A stretch of DNA of 64,000 nucleotides. Origin: Flavobacteriales bacterium (GTDB lineage: Bacteria; Bacteroidota; Bacteroidia; Flavobacteriales_F; PHOS-HE28). The stretch covers positions 3,658,001-3,722,000 of the forward strand of contig CP064979.1 of NCBI GenBank assembly GCA_016699575.1, in the 5' to 3' direction. Below are positions 1 to 8,794 of this stretch, one piece after another. A program made the translations under genes and the position numbers. The stretch's first letter is position 1. Each line of letters opens with the position of its first letter. The notes beneath the pieces are model-generated. The model was not told the DNA's origin. It did no database searches and worked only from the letters and a program-made list of their open reading frames with translations.

Positions 1-63
1 CCGCCCAACTGCCCCTGCGTTTCACCGATCCGTTGTTGCGAGCTACCGCCTTTCTTCGCCCAC

Positions 64-1308
64 ATGGACCGCAAGGTTTGGTTGCTCATCATCGTGGCCT
101 CGCTCGGCTACTTCGTGGACATCTACGATCTGGTGCTGTTCAACGTGGTGAAGAAGGAAAGCCTGGAGGCCATTGGCTTGGTGGGCGAGGCGTTGAACGA
201 ATACGACACTTGGCTGTTCGGTTGCCAGATGGGCGGCATGCTTGTCGGCGGCTTGCTCTGGGGCATCCTTGGGGACAAGCGTGGCCGGGTGCAGGTGCTC
301 TTCGGCTCCATCCTGCTGTACTCGTTGGCCAACGTTTTCAATGCGTTCGTCATCGACACATTCTGGTACTCAGTGTGCCGTGTATTGGCCGGTATCGGAT
401 TGGCAGGTGAACTGGGTGCGGGGATCACGCTGGTGGTGGAGAGCATGCCGCGCACGAAACGCGGCTGGGGCACTATGATCATCGTCACGTTCGGAGCGCT
501 GGGCGCCGTGGTGGCCGGTCTGGTAGGCAACAGCGGCGCGGCCATGGCCAGTGCCGTCGGTCTGGATGTGCAAGGCTGGCAGATGGCCTACCTCGTGGGC
601 GGGGCGCTGGGTTTGGTTCTGTTGGTGCTGCGGGCCGGGGCCTTCGAGAGCGGGATGTTCAAGCAGACCAAGGAGCGCGCCGACGTCGTGAAGGGCAACT
701 TCCTTGCGCTTTTCCGGTCGAAGGCCAGCACACTGAAGTATTTGGCATCCATTGCGATCGGGCTGCCGGTGTGGTATGTGATCGGTGTGCTGATCAACAA
801 GAGCCACTTGCTGGCACCGGAACTCGGGGTGGTGGGCGAGGTGAAGGTGGCCCAGAGCGTGATGTGGAGCTACATCGGCCTCAGCATAGGCGACCTGTTG
901 AGCGGCTTGCTCAGCCAGTTGTTGCGCAGCCGTCGTAAAGTGATCTTCCTCTATATGGCCTTCCTGTCCGCAATGGTGCTGGTCTTCCTGTTCGACCGAG
1001 GTGTTGACCTGCCCTGGTTCTACATCATGTGCATGGTCCTCGGCATCAGCACAGGGTTCTGGGCGCTGTTCGTCACGGTGGCATCCGAGCAGTTCGGCAC
1101 CAACTTGCGCAGCACCGTCACCAACACGGCACCCAACTTCGTCCGCGGGGCCGTTATCCCCATCACCTACGCTTTCGATGCGCTGCGCACAAGCTGGAGC
1201 GGTGTGATGGCGGCGCTGGTCGTTGGCGTGGTGTGCATCGGTCTTTCGCTGTGGGCTACTTGGTACGTGGAAGAGACCTTCCACAAGGACCTGGACCACG
1301 TGGAGTGA
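64..1308 (+). CDS. MFS transporter
   Basis: This is a 414-residue integral membrane protein of the major facilitator superfamily. The first helix starts right after the N-terminus (WLLIIVASLGYFVDIYD). The loop after the second helix holds the family's motif A as GDKRGR, and about 12 hydrophobic segments follow. Length fits a single-subunit secondary transporter of the sugar-phosphate or metabolite:proton symporter type. The substrate cannot be read from the sequence. The ATG at 64 is preceded by a TTCTTCGCC element of the kind seen just before other starts in this window. The next gene downstream is a secreted protein, so no functional link is evident. Confidence 0.85.
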   Translation: MDRKVWLLIIVASLGYFVDIYDLVLFNVVKKESLEAIGLVGEALNEYDTWLFGCQMGGMLVGGLLWGILGDKRGRVQVLFGSILLYSLANVFNAFVIDTFWYSVCRVLAGIGLAGELGAGITLVVESMPRTKRGWGTMIIVTFGALGAVVAGLVGNSGAAMASAVGLDVQGWQMAYLVGGALGLVLLVLRAGAFESGMFKQTKERADVVKGNFLALFRSKASTLKYLASIAIGLPVWYVIGVLINKSHLLAPELGVVGEVKVAQSVMWSYIGLSIGDLLSGLLSQLLRSRRKVIFLYMAFLSAMVLVFLFDRGVDLPWFYIMCMVLGISTGFWALFVTVASEQFGTNLRSTVTNTAPNFVRGAVIPITYAFDALRTSWSGVMAALVVGVVCIGLSLWATWYVEETFHKDLDHVE

Positions 1309-1382
1309 ACGGATCGTTAATGGCCTTTCCGAAGGTCTGCCGTGCTCGTGCATGGCACACCGGTTGCCTTCCGGGTGCTGTT

Positions 1383-1407
1383 GTCATCCCGAGCGCAGTC
1401 GAGGGAT
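1383..1407. repeat. Interspersed genomic repeat (GTCATCC...GTCGAGGGAT)
   Basis: This 25-bp intergenic element starts GTCATCCCGAGCGCAG and ends TCGAGGGAT. I recognise it as the short repeat found in many bacterial genomes as GTCATCCTGAGC...GTCGAAGGAT. It lies in the gap between the MFS gene and the DUF4476 gene. Related CCTTCGACAGGCTCAGG copies occur inside the ATP-grasp gene at 8982 and 9299. Confidence 0.6.
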
Positions 1408-1436
1408 ACTTTCGCCCACCTTATCGATCACATCCC

Positions 1437-2453
1437 ATGAAACGTTGGTCCTCGCTCATCGCAGCATCCGCCTTCTCGTTCTCAGCGCTCTTCGCCCAAA
1501 CCAGCGACCTGGTCTTCTTCACTGATGACGGCACTGGCTTCGTCCTGGTGGTCGATGGCGACAAGAAGAACGCCGAGCCTGCCAGCCGCGTGCTGGCCAC
1601 CGGCCTGCGCAACGAAACGCCCATGGTCATCATCAGCTTCGAGAACGGCAGCATCCCCGACCTGCGGAAGTCCGGCTATTTCCCGCTGGGCAAGGAGTAC
1701 ACCATCATGATCACCACCAACAAGAAAGGGGAGAAGGTATTGCGCATGACCGGCGAAGCAGCCTTGGGCACTGCTGCCAAGACCCAACCCGCTCAGTTGG
1801 TACCAGGCAACTTCGTGGACGATGCTGCAGTACCTGCCAGCACCACCACGACCACCTTCGGCACAAGCACGGGCGGGGTTCAAACCACGCAAACCACCAC
1901 CGTGGAAGAAACCACCACCGGCAATGGTGAGAACGTGAACATGAGCGTCGGGTTCGGCGGCATCGGGTTCGACATGAACGTGAACGTGCAGGATGGCACG
2001 GGCAACACCAGTACGACCACGACGACCACTACCACGACGACCACGACAACCCAACCGACCACGACGGCGGTGGTGCAACCCAAGCCCGTTCCGGCCCCGG
2101 TTACTGTTCCTCTCCCTGAACCCGTGTACAGCATGCCCGGCTACACCGGTGCGGTGGGCTGCCTTTGGCCCATGAACGACAGCGAGTTCGCCAACATGAA
2201 GAACAGCATTACGAGCAAGACCTTCGAAGACAGCAAGATGACCTTGGCAAAGCAGATGCTGAAGGACCGTTGCATGACCGTGAGCCAAGTCAAGGGCTTC
2301 ATGGGCCTCTTCACCTTCGAGGACAGCAAGCTCGACTTCGCCAAGTTCGCTTATGACCACACCTTCGACGTCGGCAACTACTACCAGGTGAACGACCAAT
2401 TCACGTTCGAGACCACCATCGACGAGCTGAACCAGTACCTGGAAAGCAAGTGA
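1437..2453 (+). CDS. Secreted DUF4476 domain protein with Thr-rich linker
   Basis: A 338-residue exported protein. The start is set at the ATG of MKRWSSLIAASAFSFS, which gives a clean signal peptide ending in LFAQ; the open frame extends further upstream only by overlapping the MFS gene. Residues 20-130 form an N-terminal domain. A low-complexity Thr-rich linker follows, including 14 consecutive threonines near residue 190. The C-terminal 95 residues (MNDSEFANMKNSI...TFEDSKMTLAKQ...FTFEDSKLDFAKFAYD) match DUF4476, a helical Bacteroidota domain of unknown role. It sits 11 bp upstream of the CsgG-like lipoprotein gene and is probably co-transcribed with it, which suggests an envelope role. Confidence 0.8.
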   Translation: MKRWSSLIAASAFSFSALFAQTSDLVFFTDDGTGFVLVVDGDKKNAEPASRVLATGLRNETPMVIISFENGSIPDLRKSGYFPLGKEYTIMITTNKKGEKVLRMTGEAALGTAAKTQPAQLVPGNFVDDAAVPASTTTTTFGTSTGGVQTTQTTTVEETTTGNGENVNMSVGFGGIGFDMNVNVQDGTGNTSTTTTTTTTTTTTTQPTTTAVVQPKPVPAPVTVPLPEPVYSMPGYTGAVGCLWPMNDSEFANMKNSITSKTFEDSKMTLAKQMLKDRCMTVSQVKGFMGLFTFEDSKLDFAKFAYDHTFDVGNYYQVNDQFTFETTIDELNQYLESK

Positions 2454-2464
2454 ACCCGTTCGCC

Positions 2465-3850
2465 ATGAAGCGCTCCCTGAACATACTCGCGCTCCTTGTT
2501 GGCGTTGCGTTCCTCCTCGTAGCGTGCAACGGCTCGAAGGGGCTCTCCAAAAAGGCCGCTCAGTTGGAGGCCGGTGGGCTGTACACCGAGGCCGCGGATC
2601 TGTACCTGCAGGCGGCGCAGCGCAGCAGCAAGAACGTCGATGCCAAGATCGGCCTGAAGAAAACCGGCCAGCAATTGCTCAACGACAAACTGAGCGCGTT
2701 CTGGAAGTCGGTGAACGTGGAGGACAAGAAGGCCGAAACGGTTAACGCCTACTTGGCCGCCAAGGCTTATGCCGACCAAGTGGGCCGAGCTGGGGTACAG
2801 CTCGAGATACCTGAGCACTACACGACCGATTTCAACAAGGTGAAGGAGGCACATGTGCTGGAGCTCTATGAGAAAGGCCAAGCGCTAATGGAGAAGCAGG
2901 AATACGCGAACGCGGAGAAGATCTTCCAGCGGATCGGTGAGTTGGAGCCCGGGTACAAGGATGCTGGCAGCTTGCAAGCAGTGGCTTACCTGGAGCCGTT
3001 GTACAAGGGGGCCAAGGCCGAGTTGGAAGCAGGCCACTACCGCAAGGCCTACGATGGTTTTGGCAAGGTGATCGCCAAGGATGCTGGCTACAAGGACGCA
3101 TCGGCCTTGCGCAAAGAAGCCGTCGAGAAGGGCCGCTACACCATCGCCGTGCTGCCCTTCAGTGGCGACAAAAAGCACAAGGCGATGAACGACAAGCTCG
3201 TCGCCTACGCGACCACTGCCCTCACAGAGGTGAACGACCCTTTCCTGCGGGTGGTGGACCGCGAGAACCTGCAGCGCATCCTCGATGAGCAGCGCCTCGG
3301 CTTGAGCGGCGTGGTGGACGAACAGACTGCTGTGCAAGTGGGCAACCTCATGGGTGCCAAGGCCGTGCTCATGGGCACGCTCATCGACTACCGCGAAGAG
3401 CCCGGTGCCCTACGCACCAGCACCAAGAACGGTTTCGAGAGTTATCGGATGCGGCAGCTGAACAAGGAAACCAACGAATACCAGGTGGTGGTGAAGTACC
3501 GCCCCGTGCAGTACAAGGAGCACTTGCAGGAGAACAAGGTCATCCTGTCGTTCAGCTACAAACTGGTTTCACTGGAGACCGGCGAGGTGCTCTTCAGCAA
3601 AGTGGTGGACGCCAACAAGAGCGATCGGACCTACTATGCCTCCTACGATGGCGCGAAGGAGAACTTGATGCCGGCTGCGGCCAACAACACTGTCGATCCC
3701 AGCGATGCCGCACGGCGCAACCTGCAGCAACTCCTGAACGCCCCGCGCGAGATGAAGCCCGTGGCCACGTTGGCCAGCGACGCCCTGCGCGACGGCACGA
3801 GCAACATGGCGTCTTCCATCCGCTCGCAGGTGGCGAGCATCCAATTGTGA
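2465..3850 (+). CDS. CsgG/HfaB-family lipoprotein
   Basis: A 461-residue lipoprotein. The signal peptide ends in a lipobox (FLLVAC), so the ATG at 2465 is preferred over the in-frame GTG at 2450. Residues 25-220 are TPR-like helical repeats (YTEAADLYLQAA, YANAEKIFQRI, YRKAYDGFGKV). A CsgG domain follows: TIAVLPFSGD, a segment ending in VVDRENLQRILDEQ, then GNLMGAKAVLMGTL. CsgG proteins form outer-membrane lipoprotein assemblies, either the curli export pore or LpoB-type activators. No curli subunits are nearby, so a curli role is not supported. Its stop overlaps the next start (TGATG), which indicates translational coupling with the LPP20 gene. Confidence 0.85.
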   Translation: MKRSLNILALLVGVAFLLVACNGSKGLSKKAAQLEAGGLYTEAADLYLQAAQRSSKNVDAKIGLKKTGQQLLNDKLSAFWKSVNVEDKKAETVNAYLAAKAYADQVGRAGVQLEIPEHYTTDFNKVKEAHVLELYEKGQALMEKQEYANAEKIFQRIGELEPGYKDAGSLQAVAYLEPLYKGAKAELEAGHYRKAYDGFGKVIAKDAGYKDASALRKEAVEKGRYTIAVLPFSGDKKHKAMNDKLVAYATTALTEVNDPFLRVVDRENLQRILDEQRLGLSGVVDEQTAVQVGNLMGAKAVLMGTLIDYREEPGALRTSTKNGFESYRMRQLNKETNEYQVVVKYRPVQYKEHLQENKVILSFSYKLVSLETGEVLFSKVVDANKSDRTYYASYDGAKENLMPAAANNTVDPSDAARRNLQQLLNAPREMKPVATLASDALRDGTSNMASSIRSQVASIQL

Positions 3851-5232
3851 TGCGCGCGTTCCCTGTACTACTGGTGATCTCCCTGGGTGCGCTCAGCGCT
3901 TGCAAGGACAAGCAAGTCGTCGTGCAGCAACCCGTGGAAACGCCAAGGCCCGATTGGGTGCTCCAGCGACCTGCTGGTACTTTCGACTACATCGGCATCG
4001 GCACGTCGCCCAAGAGCCGGCCTGACTGGCAGGAGGCTGCCAAGAAGAATGCGCTCAACGACCTGGCCAGCGAGATCAGCGTCACCATCGAGGGCAATTC
4101 GTTGCTCTACACCTTGGACCGGAAGACCTCTTTCGACGAGACCTACACGAGCAGCATCCGCAGCACCACGCGCGAGCAACTCGAGGGCTACGAGCTTGTC
4201 GGCACGTGGGAGAACGCCAACGAATACTGGACCTACTACCGGCTCGACAAGTCGAAACACGCTGCCATCAAGGCAGAGAAGAAGCGGCAGGCATTGGCGC
4301 AAGCGGCCGACTTCCACCAGCGCTCCCTCAGCAGCCAAGCCGCCGGCGACCTGAAGACCGCCTTCGATCTCGATATCCGGGGCCTGCTCGCCATGCGCGA
4401 ATACTGGGGCGAAAGCGATGTGGCTGAAGTGAACGGCAAGCCGATGCCGTTGGCCAATACCATCTTCAGCGACCTGCAACAGTTGACGAGCAACGCGCGC
4501 TTCAGCATACTACCGGAGCGCTGCGAGCTGACCTTTGACAAGGACTTCCGGCGCGAGCTGCTCATCAGCACAGTGCTGGAGCGCAGCGGTTCCAGCACCG
4601 CCCTCGCGCAACTGCCGGTAAGCATTACCTATCCCGGTGCCAACGGCAAGGTCACCGAGAAAAAGAACACCGACGCCGAAGGCCGCACGCAGACCACGGT
4701 GCAGCGCGTGCAGTTGGATGCTGCAACACCGGAAGTGCTGGTCACCCTCGATATGGATGCCCTCGTCAGCAAGGACCTGGACCAAGCCTTCGTGAAGCCG
4801 TTGCTTGCTAGTCTGACCATCCCGGAAAAGCGCGCCGTCATTGAAGTGCGCATGCCGCGCGTGTTCATGCAGGCTGCTGAGAAGAACCTCAACACGCCCA
4901 TCACCGATGGGGGGTCGGCCTTGGTGCTGAAGGAAGAACTGACCAAGCGCGGATTCCGCTTCGTTGATCGGGAGAGCGAATCGGACATGGTCCTGCAACT
5001 CGGTGCCAACACCCGCGAGGGCGGCACGGCCAACGGGTTCTTCACCACCTACCTCGACATCACCGTCGCCTTCCGCGAGCGGCGCAGCGGCGATGTGGTG
5101 TACGAGGGCGGCAAGCAGAGCATCAAAGGCGTGCAGCTCGACTATCCACGCGCTGGCATGGACGCCTACAAGAAGGCGGCGCAGGATGTCCGGAAGGAGA
5201 TCGTGCCCGCCCTGCTTGAAGCGCTGCTCTAG
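3850..5232 (+). CDS. LPP20-family lipoprotein
   Basis: A 460-residue predicted lipoprotein with signal peptide and lipobox (LGALSAC). Its N-terminal half carries the LPP20 pattern: RPDWVLQRPAG, YIGIGTSPKS, then an alpha segment (QEAAKKNALNDLASEISV) and a beta strand WTYYRLDK. The C-terminal half is a second domain (AVIEVRMPRVF, GFRFVDRESESDMVLQLGA) that resembles other CsgG-partner proteins in periplasmic assemblies. The start ATG overlaps the stop of the CsgG-like gene. LPP20 and CsgG-like proteins are often encoded together, so a shared outer-membrane complex is a reasonable inference. Confidence 0.8.
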   Translation: MRAFPVLLVISLGALSACKDKQVVVQQPVETPRPDWVLQRPAGTFDYIGIGTSPKSRPDWQEAAKKNALNDLASEISVTIEGNSLLYTLDRKTSFDETYTSSIRSTTREQLEGYELVGTWENANEYWTYYRLDKSKHAAIKAEKKRQALAQAADFHQRSLSSQAAGDLKTAFDLDIRGLLAMREYWGESDVAEVNGKPMPLANTIFSDLQQLTSNARFSILPERCELTFDKDFRRELLISTVLERSGSSTALAQLPVSITYPGANGKVTEKKNTDAEGRTQTTVQRVQLDAATPEVLVTLDMDALVSKDLDQAFVKPLLASLTIPEKRAVIEVRMPRVFMQAAEKNLNTPITDGGSALVLKEELTKRGFRFVDRESESDMVLQLGANTREGGTANGFFTTYLDITVAFRERRSGDVVYEGGKQSIKGVQLDYPRAGMDAYKKAAQDVRKEIVPALLEALL

Positions 5233-5307
5233 GATTTCATCACGACAACACACTTTGGCACACCTTTGGCCTTCCGCAACACGACGAACAATCCAAACGT
5301 CCCATTC

Positions 5308-5907
5308 ATGAGAACCTCTTCCACCTCCCGCACCCTGACAGTTCTTTTTTCGGCCCTGCTGCTGTCCGGCGCGATGATGTCTTGCAAGAGCAAGAAGAAA
5401 GCCGCCGAAGCTGAGGCCAAGGTCCCGCCTTCCGGTGAAACCGAGGTAAAGGTGATGTGCAGTGGATCGGAGTACTTCACCAACAATGAGTTCTTCCGTG
5501 CCAATGCCGTAGGTGAGAGCATGGACCAGATGACCTCGAAGAGCAAGGCCATGACCGCAGCCAAAGGGCAGCTCGCCAGCGATATCAACAGCAACATCAA
5601 GCGCGTCATCGACCAGTACGTGAACAGCCGCGAACTCAACAACCGCGAGGAAGTGAGCGAGCGTTTCGAGGGCCTGACCCGCGAAGTGGTTGACCAGAAA
5701 CTGAGCGGCGTGCGCACCATCTGCGAGAAGCAGGTGACCGTGAACGCGAACGGCAACTACAAGACCTATATCGCCATCGAACTGAGCGCACAGGAACTCC
5801 TGGCCGCCTACAACGAGCGCCTCAGCAACGACGAGCGCCTCCGCGTGGACTACGACTACGAGAAGTTCAAGGAGACCTTCGAGAAGGAGATGGAGAAGAT
5901 GAAATAG
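5308..5907 (+). CDS. LPP20-like small lipoprotein
   Basis: A 199-residue predicted lipoprotein. The ATG at 5308 gives a signal peptide with the lipobox GAMMSC followed by a Lys-rich stretch (KSKKKAAEAE). The mature part has the LPP20-type layout: FRANAVGESMDQMTSKSKAMTAAKGQLASDI, then a helical middle and the strand YKTYIAIELS. The C-terminus is highly charged (EKFKETFEKEMEKMK). It is the last gene of the CsgG/LPP20 row, 75 bp after its neighbour, and is followed by a strong terminator. It probably works with the two preceding lipoproteins. Confidence 0.75.
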   Translation: MRTSSTSRTLTVLFSALLLSGAMMSCKSKKKAAEAEAKVPPSGETEVKVMCSGSEYFTNNEFFRANAVGESMDQMTSKSKAMTAAKGQLASDINSNIKRVIDQYVNSRELNNREEVSERFEGLTREVVDQKLSGVRTICEKQVTVNANGNYKTYIAIELSAQELLAAYNERLSNDERLRVDYDYEKFKETFEKEMEKMK

Positions 5908-5932
5908 TGGAACGGTCCGGACCGCGATCAAG

Positions 5933-5968
5933 GAAGCCCTGCCAACCGGCGGGGCTTCTTCTTTTCCG
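5933..5968 (+). terminator. Rho-independent terminator of the CsgG/LPP20 row
   Basis: GAAGCCCTGCC pairs with GGCGGGGCTTC (one G-U pair) around an AACC loop and is followed by TTCTTTT. It closes the lipoprotein operon 25 bp after the last stop codon. Confidence 0.85.
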
Positions 5969-6022
5969 TGCGCGCTCGATGCGGGCGGGCTTCTATCTTC
6001 CCCACGTCCTTAGCGTTCATCC

Positions 6023-8725
6023 ATGTCCAACGGCTCTGAAACCCGACCCCACTACAACGCCGCCCGCCTTCGCTCCCACACATGGGACCAGTTGAAGCTC
6101 TCTGCCCAGGCCCTGGATGAAGGCAGGGGCAATGCGGAGGAGGTCTCAGGTCTGCTGGCTGATCTGCTCACCATTGAGTTGTACTGGGCCTATCCCGGTC
6201 GCTCCACCGTGGAGCGCTTGCAACAGATGCTTCGCGGTCGCGAGCACCACACTCTCACGCAGAGCGTGAACCATGTTGTACGGAACCTGAGCAGTGGTGC
6301 TTTCCGAAGCGACCCCGTGGTGCTGGCCGATCCATTCGCACCGCCGCACGTGCTGCTGGAAGGCGAAAAGGAAGCCGCGCACCTCAACTACTTCGAAACG
6401 CTGTTCGTCGATGAGCTGAGCGAGGTGGAGGAGGCGGCGTTGAAAGTGAAGCTGCACCAGTGCCGCGACCGACAAGACAACTTCATTTACGCCCCCGTGG
6501 TGGTGCGCACCGTGCAGGATGCGCTGGTGGCCTTGCTCTTCAACCACAACATCCAAGCGGTCGTGGTACGCTACGGGGTGCCGTTCAAGAGCGAGCACCA
6601 TAAGGGCATCCTGCGCGAATACACACGCGCGATCGATGACCTGGACTTGAGCGACCGTGGGCAGGCCAACATGGGCCCGCTGCTCGCGCGCATCATGAAG
6701 TGGTTCCGCCCGGAGGTGGACCGCTACTATGTGACGGATACACCGATCACCGGACTGAAGGACAGCACGCTGAAGAACTTCCGCCGCATCTTCTACCGCA
6801 CGGAGGACCTGAACGAGCTGCACATGACGATCCTGCGCGGCATCCAGGAGAAGTACGACACGCCGTTCTTCACCGCGCTCAAGGAATACAGCAAACGTCC
6901 AATGGGCGTCTTCCACGCCATGCCGATCTCGCGCGGCAACAGCGTCTTCAAAAGCCGCTGGATACAAGACTTCGGGGAGTTCTACGGGCGCAATCTCTTC
7001 CTGGCGGAAACCAGTGCCACGACCGGAGGACTGGATTCGTTGCTGCAGCCAACCGGCCCTCTGAAGAAGGCGCAGGAACTCGCCTCGCGCGCGTTCGGTT
7101 CGCAGCACACGTTCTTCGCGACGAACGGAACGAGCACAACGAACAAGATCGTCGTGCAGGCGCTGGTGGAGCCGGGTGACATCGTGCTCATCGACCGCGA
7201 CTGCCACAAGAGCCACCACTACGGCATGGTGCTCAGTGGGGCCTACCCGGTTTACCTGCACAGCTACCCGCTGCCCAAGTACAGCATGTACGGCGCGGTG
7301 CCGCTGGAGCACATCCGCGAACAACTGCTTGCCTTGCGGAAAGGCGGCCGCTTGGACCGCGCCAAGATGCTGCTGCTCACCAACGCCACGTTCGATGGGG
7401 TGGTGTACAATGTGGAGCGCGTGATGGAGCAAGTGCTGGCCATCAAACCGGACATCGTGTTCCTGTGGGACGAAGCGTGGTGGGCGTTCGCCGGGTTCAG
7501 CTACATCCTGCGCCAGCGAACTGCGATGCACGTCGCACAGAAGCTCGCCCGCAAGTACCGCACACCCGAGTACAAGGAGCAGTACGACGCGCACATCAAG
7601 GGGTTGAAGAAAGGGGAGGAGCCGCGCATGCCCGATCCCGCCAAGGTGCGCATCCGTGTGTACGCCACCCAGAGCACGCACAAGACACTGACCTCCTTCC
7701 GTCAGGGCAGTATGATCCACATCTGGGACGAGGACTTCAAGAAGAAGAGCGAAGCATCGTTCCACGAGGCATACATGACGCACACCAGCACCAGTGCCAA
7801 CTACCAGATCCTCGCCAGCATGGATGTCGGTCGTCGGCAAGTGGAGTTCGAGGGCTACGAGTTGGTGGAGAAGGCCATCGAACTGGGCTTGTTGCTGCGA
7901 CGTACGATCCGCGAGAACGAGCGCCTGAAGAAGTGGTTCGACATCATCACCATCAGCGACTTGGTACCGAGCGAATTCCGGCCAAGTGGCGTTGAGGGCT
8001 ACTACCGCAAGGACCGCGGCTGGAACGACATCGAACGCGCCTGGGCTGAGGATGAGTTCGCGGTGGATCCCACCAAGATCAACCTCTATACAGGGCACAC
8101 CGGCATAGACGGCGACACGTTCAAGAACCGCTACCTGATGGACAAGCACGCCATCCAGGTGAACAAGACCAGTCGCAACAGCGTGCTGTTCATGACCAAT
8201 ATCGGCACCACGCGCGGCTCGCTCGCCTACCTGACGCGTGTGTTGCTGCAGATCGCCGAAGAACTCGAAGAACGCAACGCCGGTTGGGACCACGCGGAAC
8301 GTCGGATCCACCTGAGCCGCATCCGTGCGCTCACCGATCCCAAGCTGGTTCCACCATTGCCCGACTTCTCCAGTTTCCACCGCAGCTTCCAAGGCATACC
8401 CGGCGTGCCCGGTGGTGACTTGCGCAGCGCGTACTTCCTGGCCTACAACGAGGACCGCTGCGTGCATGTGAAACTGCACGACGCCCTCACCATGATGGAG
8501 GTCGGCCAGGAACTTGTTTCGGCCAGCTTCGTCATTCCATACCCACCGGGCTTTCCCGTGCTGGTGCCGGGGCAGGTCATCAACCAAGAGATCATCAATT
8601 TCCTGCTGGCCATCGACGTCAAGGAGATCCATGGTTATCGCCCGGAGCTCGGCTTGCGTGTATTCACCGACGCCGCGTTGGGCAGGCAGAAGACGGCCAC
8701 TGCTATGGGCGGAAGGAAACGCTGA
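6023..8725 (+). CDS. Orn/Lys/Arg decarboxylase family protein (PLP-dependent)
   Basis: A 900-residue fold-type I PLP enzyme of the Orn/Lys/Arg decarboxylase group. The region at residues 320-570 shows the key features: FFATNGTSTTNKIVVQALV for cofactor phosphate binding, DRDCHKSHHYG, the cofactor Asp in LWDEAWWAF, and the Schiff-base lysine in ATQSTHKTL (Lys554). The N-terminal 300 residues match the receiver-like and linker regions of large inducible decarboxylases only loosely. The substrate is not decidable from sequence. An agmatinase at 53963 makes arginine (to agmatine) attractive. The ATP-grasp gene begins 70 bp downstream on the same strand, with its own promoter-like element in between. 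Confidence 0.85.
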   Translation: MSNGSETRPHYNAARLRSHTWDQLKLSAQALDEGRGNAEEVSGLLADLLTIELYWAYPGRSTVERLQQMLRGREHHTLTQSVNHVVRNLSSGAFRSDPVVLADPFAPPHVLLEGEKEAAHLNYFETLFVDELSEVEEAALKVKLHQCRDRQDNFIYAPVVVRTVQDALVALLFNHNIQAVVVRYGVPFKSEHHKGILREYTRAIDDLDLSDRGQANMGPLLARIMKWFRPEVDRYYVTDTPITGLKDSTLKNFRRIFYRTEDLNELHMTILRGIQEKYDTPFFTALKEYSKRPMGVFHAMPISRGNSVFKSRWIQDFGEFYGRNLFLAETSATTGGLDSLLQPTGPLKKAQELASRAFGSQHTFFATNGTSTTNKIVVQALVEPGDIVLIDRDCHKSHHYGMVLSGAYPVYLHSYPLPKYSMYGAVPLEHIREQLLALRKGGRLDRAKMLLLTNATFDGVVYNVERVMEQVLAIKPDIVFLWDEAWWAFAGFSYILRQRTAMHVAQKLARKYRTPEYKEQYDAHIKGLKKGEEPRMPDPAKVRIRVYATQSTHKTLTSFRQGSMIHIWDEDFKKKSEASFHEAYMTHTSTSANYQILASMDVGRRQVEFEGYELVEKAIELGLLLRRTIRENERLKKWFDIITISDLVPSEFRPSGVEGYYRKDRGWNDIERAWAEDEFAVDPTKINLYTGHTGIDGDTFKNRYLMDKHAIQVNKTSRNSVLFMTNIGTTRGSLAYLTRVLLQIAEELEERNAGWDHAERRIHLSRIRALTDPKLVPPLPDFSSFHRSFQGIPGVPGGDLRSAYFLAYNEDRCVHVKLHDALTMMEVGQELVSASFVIPYPPGFPVLVPGQVINQEIINFLLAIDVKEIHGYRPELGLRVFTDAALGRQKTATAMGGRKR

Positions 8726-8746
8726 GGCCCTTTCGCATCCCCGGTT

Positions 8747-8753
8747 TACTTTG
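8747..8753 (+). promoter_or_regulatory. Promoter -7 element (TACTTTG)
   Basis: TACTTTG matches the Bacteroidota TAnnTTTG -7 box and lies 41 bp before the ATP-grasp start. It would let the ligase cluster be transcribed separately from the decarboxylase. Confidence 0.5.
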
Positions 8754-8794
8754 CTCGCAACCTGTCCCGGCAAAGCGGGACTACACCAGCTGCC

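Noticed and set aside
4510..5931. 473-codon frame opposite the LPP20 genes
   Set aside because: Same type of shadow; spans two real genes and their gap.
6146..8773. 875-codon frame opposite the decarboxylase
   Set aside because: Mirror frame of a high-GC gene, His/Val/Arg-biased, no domains.
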